A DNA stretch of 64,000 nucleotides, from positions 10,583,395-10,647,394 of the forward strand of contig JACGWO010000004.1 in assembly GCA_034509735.1 (NCBI GenBank). Reading direction: 5' to 3'. This document shows, piece by piece, positions 60,329-64,000 of this stretch (its first letter is position 1; each line of letters opens with the position of its first letter). The position numbers were made by a program, and so were the translations under genes. The notes below the pieces were generated by a model. That model worked only from the letters and a program-made list of their open reading frames with translations, was not told the origin of the DNA and did no database searches. This stretch comes from Sesamum alatum (lineage: Eukaryota; Streptophyta; Magnoliopsida; Lamiales; Pedaliaceae).

Positions 60329-60960
60329 ACGCATCCAAACGAGCTAAAGGCGGATCAATGCACCAAGACTTAACAAAAGAAGCCCAATCCAAACTTAATA
60401 TTTTGCATGGATTCAGAGTGCTTAATTTCAATAATTAGTAAGAGCCCAAAATTCGTCCAAGTGCAGCCAAGTGTCAAGAAGATTTTTCAAAGTGTTGAAT
60501 ACAATGCACCAATTTCGGATTCACATGGAAAGACCATAGATTTCCTAGTCTAATATTAATGTAATCCACAAGAGTCACTTGGGGTTATGTGTGGTCAATT
60601 TGGAAGTGTTTTAGGCCTATAAAAGGCAATGTATCAGCATACAAACGGAAGAACCAAGATTTATCCAAGTTTAGGAAATATTGAGAGAGAGTTCTCATAT
60701 TTTGAAGAGTTTATATCCTATTTTCAGCAGTGAAACCTTGCTTTGTCAATCTAGCATATAATTCAAATCACAAAGCCCCCAAGCTCGACCCAAGTGTGTC
60801 GTTGTGTGGATTGGTTTACTCGTGTCGTGGTTGTTGAATGTTCTAGCATCAGTTCCAATAACGTTTGGTTGCTATTTGCATTCCTCAGGTCACGGACCTC
60901 TTTAATCCATTTCAAGCCTACGTCGTGAAGATCGGGCCACCCATGGTCGATACCATATAT
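60329..60960 (+). repeat. CRM-like 5' LTR fragment, plus strand
   Basis: Begins inside the pol-tail coding part (GCATCCAAACGAGCTAAAG), with deletions up to about 60430. It keeps the TATA region GGCCTATAAAAGGCAATG near 60613-60630 and ends at ACCATATAT just before a primer-binding-site-like sequence. The orientation is the same as the solo LTR at 33679. Confidence 0.85.
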
Positions 60961-61243
60961 GTGTATCAGAGCCTTCGGTTGACAACAATCTTTTATCTTA
61001 CACCACCAAGCTTCCGTACCCTCTTTGTTTTATCTTTACAAAAAATAGAGGACAAAAATTGTTGAAAGTCGTTTACAGGGCCCATTTTGAAAGGGAAAAA
61101 AAAACAAAAGAAAGAAAAAAATCTGATTGTGTTATTGTTTCCGGACACTTTGCTACTATAAGCCAACCGATCTTGAGTTGTACCTAGCTTCTTTAGGTAA
61201 AGTTTGAATCGTCTACACATACTGGATTTGTTTTGAGATAAAA
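60961..61243 (+). other. CRM-like PBS and partial 5' leader, plus strand
   Basis: TGTATCAGAGCC at about 60963-60974 is a degenerate initiator tRNA-Met PBS. The leader that follows parallels the reverse complement of 16800-17260 (CACCACCAAGCTTCCGTACC; TCTGATTGTGTTATTGTTTC; AGCCAACCGATCTTGA) with most A-runs shortened. It is cut at GATAAAA by the opposing element at 61244. The leader of the intact element has GATAAAAGC at this place, so the break is an insertion point. Confidence 0.85.
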
Positions 61244-62071
61244 TGATATGGTATCGACCATGGGTGGCCCGATCTTCACGACGTAGGCTTGAAATGGATA
61301 AAGAGGTCCGTGACCTGAGGAATGCAAATAGCCAACCAACGTTATTGGAACGTGACCTGCTACTTAAACATTCAACCAACCACGAGCACGAGTAACCAAT
61401 CCACACAACGACACACTTGGGTCGAGCACGAATTGGGGCTTTGTGAATTTGAATCACCAACCTAATATGCTAGATTGACAAAGCAAGGTTTCACTAAAGC
61501 TGAAAATAGGATATAAACTCTTCAAAATATGAGAACTCTCTCTCAATATTTCTTAAACTTGGATAAATCTTGGTTGTTCTCGTTTGTATGCTGATACATG
61601 CCTTTTATAGGCCTAAAACACTTCCAAATTGACCACACATAACCCAAGTGACTCCTTGGTGGATGTACATTCAATAATTAGTCAAAATATGACTAAAAAC
61701 TATGCATTCTTGGTCAAAAACGAGTAAAAACTATGGTCTTCCATGTGAATCCGAAAATTGGTGCATTGTATGTGATAAATGCACTTTGAATGTGATTAAG
61801 AAGTCTTCCTTGACCACTTGGCTGCACTTGGACGAATTTGGGCTCTTATTATGGGCTTCCTTGGGCTTGAATTATTGAAATTAAGCACTCATGTTGGGCC
61901 TCCAATTGTGACTTGATCCCATTAGCAAATATTAAGTTGGATTGGGCTTGAATTGCTTCTTGCATTCTCTTCAACCTTCCTCTTGTCATTGGCCCACTTC
62001 CAATTGTTAAGTCTTGGTGCAATTGATCGTGAACGCCTTTAGCTCGTTGGATGCCCTCAATGTTCTCATCA
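61244..62071 (-). repeat. 3' LTR of the right-hand CRM-like element (828 bp)
   Basis: On the minus strand it begins TGATGAGAACATTGAGGG and ends ACCATATCA. It keeps the TAATAA that ends pol (first TAA at 61849-61851), unlike the 3' LTR at 12294. TATA box near 61610. Confidence 0.93.
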
Positions 62072-63165
62072 TCCTCCCCCTCTTGAAAAGGAGTCGTCCT
62101 CGACTCTTCATTATCTGTATCATAAAAAGGAGAAAGATCAGAAACATTAAAAGTAGCACTCACTCCATACTCACCGGGCAATTCAAGCTTGTAAGCATTG
62201 TCATTGATCCTTTCAAGGACTCGAAATGGTCCATCCCCTCTTGGCATGAGCTTGGACTTCCGTTTGTCTGGAAACCTCTCTTTTCTAAGATGCAACCAGA
62301 CTAAGTCCCCTGGTTCAAAGATAACTCGTTTTCTTCCCTTGTTTGCACGGTTCACGTACTGTTGAGTCATCCTCTCAATATTACTTTTTGCCTTCTCATG
62401 GATTTGCTTAACAAATTCAGCACGTTTCTTTCCATCCATGTTTATTCTCTCCTGCAAAGGCAAAGGAGTTAAATCAATAGGTGCAAGAGGATTAAAACCA
62501 TAAACAATTTGAAACGGCGAAAACTTAGTAGTAGAATGGACAGCCCTATTGTAAGCAAACTCGACGTGCGGTAGACACTCTTCCCAACTCCTCAAGTTCT
62601 TCTTCACAATTATTCGCAACAAAGTTGAAAGTGTCCTATTGACCACCTCGGTTTGCCCGTCAGTTTGAGGATGACAAGTAGTAGAGAAAAGTAACTTAGT
62701 TCCAAGCTTGCCCCACAAAGTTTTCCAAAAGTAGCTAAGGAACTTGGCATCTCGATCAGACACTATAGTCCTTGGCATACCATGGAGCCTCACAACTTCC
62801 TGAAAGAAAAGATTAGCAATATTAGAGGCATCATCAACTTTATGGCATGCAATGAAGTGTGCCATTTTGGAAAATCTGTCAACAACAACAAAAAATAGAA
62901 TCTCTTCCCCTCTTAGACCTAGGCAATCCCAAAACAAAGTCCATTGAAATATCTTCCCAAGGTACACTGGGAATAGGGAGGGGCATGTACAATCCATGAG
63001 GATTAAGCTTTGATTTTGCCTTATGACAAACTATGCATTTCCCCACAAATTTCTCAACATCTCTACGCATCTTGGGCCAATAAAAGTGTTCACTCAAGAC
63101 TCCCAAAGTCTTAGAAATACCAAAGTGACCCATCAAACCCCCAGAATGTGCTTCCTTTAAACAAT
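61849..63165 (-). pseudogene. CRM-like pol: integrase, all domains present, two frameshifts
   Basis: Domains in order on the minus strand. The zinc-binding N-terminus has [13 protein letters not shown] and [10 protein letters not shown] (His-His-Cys-Cys). The catalytic core has Asp in [12 protein letters not shown], Asp in [10 protein letters not shown] and Glu in [14 protein letters not shown], the full D,D,E set. The C-terminal domain has [35 protein letters not shown] and [10 protein letters not shown]. The tail crosses the polypurine tract at 62072-62084 and ends QGSP and TAA at 61849, about 73 codons inside the LTR. Breaks: a run of six As at 62890-62895 (six Ts in the coding strand) shifts the frame just before VVVDRF, and an indel near 63155-63165 shifts it just before KEAHSGG. 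Either may be a homopolymer sequencing error. Confidence 0.9.
62072..62084 (-). other. Polypurine tract of the right-hand CRM-like element
   Basis: Minus-strand AAGAGGGGGAGGA abutting the LTR start TGATGAG, and coding within pol, as at 13113-13125. Confidence 0.9.
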
Positions 63166-64000
63166 AACAAACGAGTTGAACAATTAGGAACACAAAGTTG
63201 GTTGGCTCGAAATAAAAACCCATCATGCAAATAGAATTTGTCCCATCCGTTGCTTGGGGTGCAATTTCCAAATGCTTCACCAAAATCAACATCATTAGTA
63301 TACAGATCTTTGATGAACTCAAAGCCAAGAATTTTAGCATCTAACATTGAAAGTAAAACATACCTTCTTGAAAGTGCATCAGCAACAATGTTCTCCTTAC
63401 CTTTCTTGTGTTTGATCACATATGGAAACGACTCAATAAACTCTATCCACTTTGCATGTCGTCGGCTAAGCTTGCTTTGACTTTTAATATACTTGAGTGC
63501 TTCATGATCAGAATGTATCACAAACTCTCTTGGCCACAAATAATGTTGCCAAGTTTCTAATACTCTAACCAATGCATAAAGCTCCTTGTCATATGTGGGG
63601 TAGTTAAGTGTCGGCCCACTTAGCTTCTCGCTGAAATATGCAATCGGTCTACCTCCTTGCAAAAGAACTCCTCCTATGCCAATCCCACTTGCATCACACT
63701 CAATTTCAAAAGTCTTACCAAAGTCGGGAAGGGCTAGCAAAGGTGCATGAGTAAGCTTCTCTTTTATGGTTTGAAAGGCTTTCTCTTGTGCCTTCCCCCA
63801 CTTGAATGGAACATTCTTCTTTGTTAACTCGTTCAATGGGGCTGCCATGGTGCTAAAGTCCTTCACAAATCGCCTATAAAAGCTTGCAAGTCCATGAAAG
63901 CTCCTCACTTCTCCAATAGTGGTGGGGGTTGGCCAATCTTGGATAGCTTTGACCTTTTCTTCATCAACTGTGATTCCTTCAATACTCACAACAAAACCAA
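63166..64000 (-). CDS. CRM-like pol: RT C-terminus and RNase H (partial, runs off the window)
   Basis: Open from the window edge. After the RT end ([20 protein letters not shown]) comes the connection segment ([20 protein letters not shown]). RNase H follows, which removes the RNA strand during cDNA synthesis: [16 protein letters not shown] (first Asp), [15 protein letters not shown] (Glu), [13 protein letters not shown] (Asp) and [12 protein letters not shown] (last Asp). Its catalytic acidic residues all appear intact. The frame continues through a spacer and is lost at the indel near 63160, before the integrase zinc-binding domain. This is the segment deleted in the 12-18 kb copy. Confidence 0.9.

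Larger units (their letters stand above)
61244..64000 (-). mobile_element. CRM-like element, 3' part, continuing past the window
   Basis: Minus-strand element with 3' LTR (61244-62071), polypurine tract (62072-62084), integrase, RNase H, and the RT C-terminus at the window edge. It retains the RNase H and N-terminal integrase that the 12-18 kb copy lacks. It is inserted head-on into the plus-strand leader. The left flank is TAAAA (61239-61243), the predicted target duplicate. The 5' half lies outside the window. Confidence 0.92.

Overview
The window is repeat DNA from a plant, most likely a eudicot. It is dominated by head-to-tail satellite arrays interrupted by retrotransposons. I see no host protein-coding gene, rRNA, tRNA or CRISPR array. 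The evidence for a plant is a Ty3/gypsy chromovirus primed by initiator tRNA-Met, a Ty1/copia remnant, and plant-type L1-like LINE fragments carrying an RT-associated zinc-binding (zf-RVT) segment. A satellite monomer of about 332 bp (close to two nucleosomes), higher-order repeats, and chromovirus copies whose polyprotein runs into the 3' LTR (a feature I associate with the centromeric CRM clade) together suggest a centromere or pericentromere. That is inference, not proof.

Layout. 1-9561: satellite family I, with a clear four-monomer higher-order repeat over the first 5.3 kb. 9562-10336: solo LTR (+) of a chromovirus. 10337-10717: one more family I monomer. 10718-12293: decayed Ty1/copia remnant (-). 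12294-18108: structurally complete but defective CRM-like element (-) with paired LTRs, PBS, polypurine tract and a perfect 5-bp target duplication GTAGA. 18109-18666: unidentified sequence with an in-frame 69/72-bp repeat. 18667-43473: satellite family II, interrupted by two 977-bp LINE inserts (27851-28827 and 30174-31150) and a solo CRM-like LTR (33679-34519). 43474-47265: CRM-like fragment (-) truncated at both ends. 47266-50541: increasingly error-laden family II. 50542-51041: 500 Ns. 51042-59859: error-laden mosaic of families I and II with a third LINE copy. 59860-61243: truncated fourth LINE copy, then a CRM-like 5' LTR plus leader (+). 61244 to window end: 3' part (RNase H, integrase, LTR) of another CRM-like element (-), inserted head-on into that leader.

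How the parts relate. The CRM-like copies share one architecture: the last ~73 codons of pol lie inside the LTR, and the polypurine tract lies inside the reading frame. The complete element is dead: it has two gag stop codons (also present in the 43-47 kb copy), an altered RT catalytic motif, a ~1.1 kb deletion of RNase H and N-terminal integrase, and frameshifts. The LINE inserts sit at the same monomer position with the same target duplication, so a LINE-bearing monomer was amplified together with the array. Sequence quality falls towards the N gap (roughly 36-60 kb), so fine detail there is unreliable.
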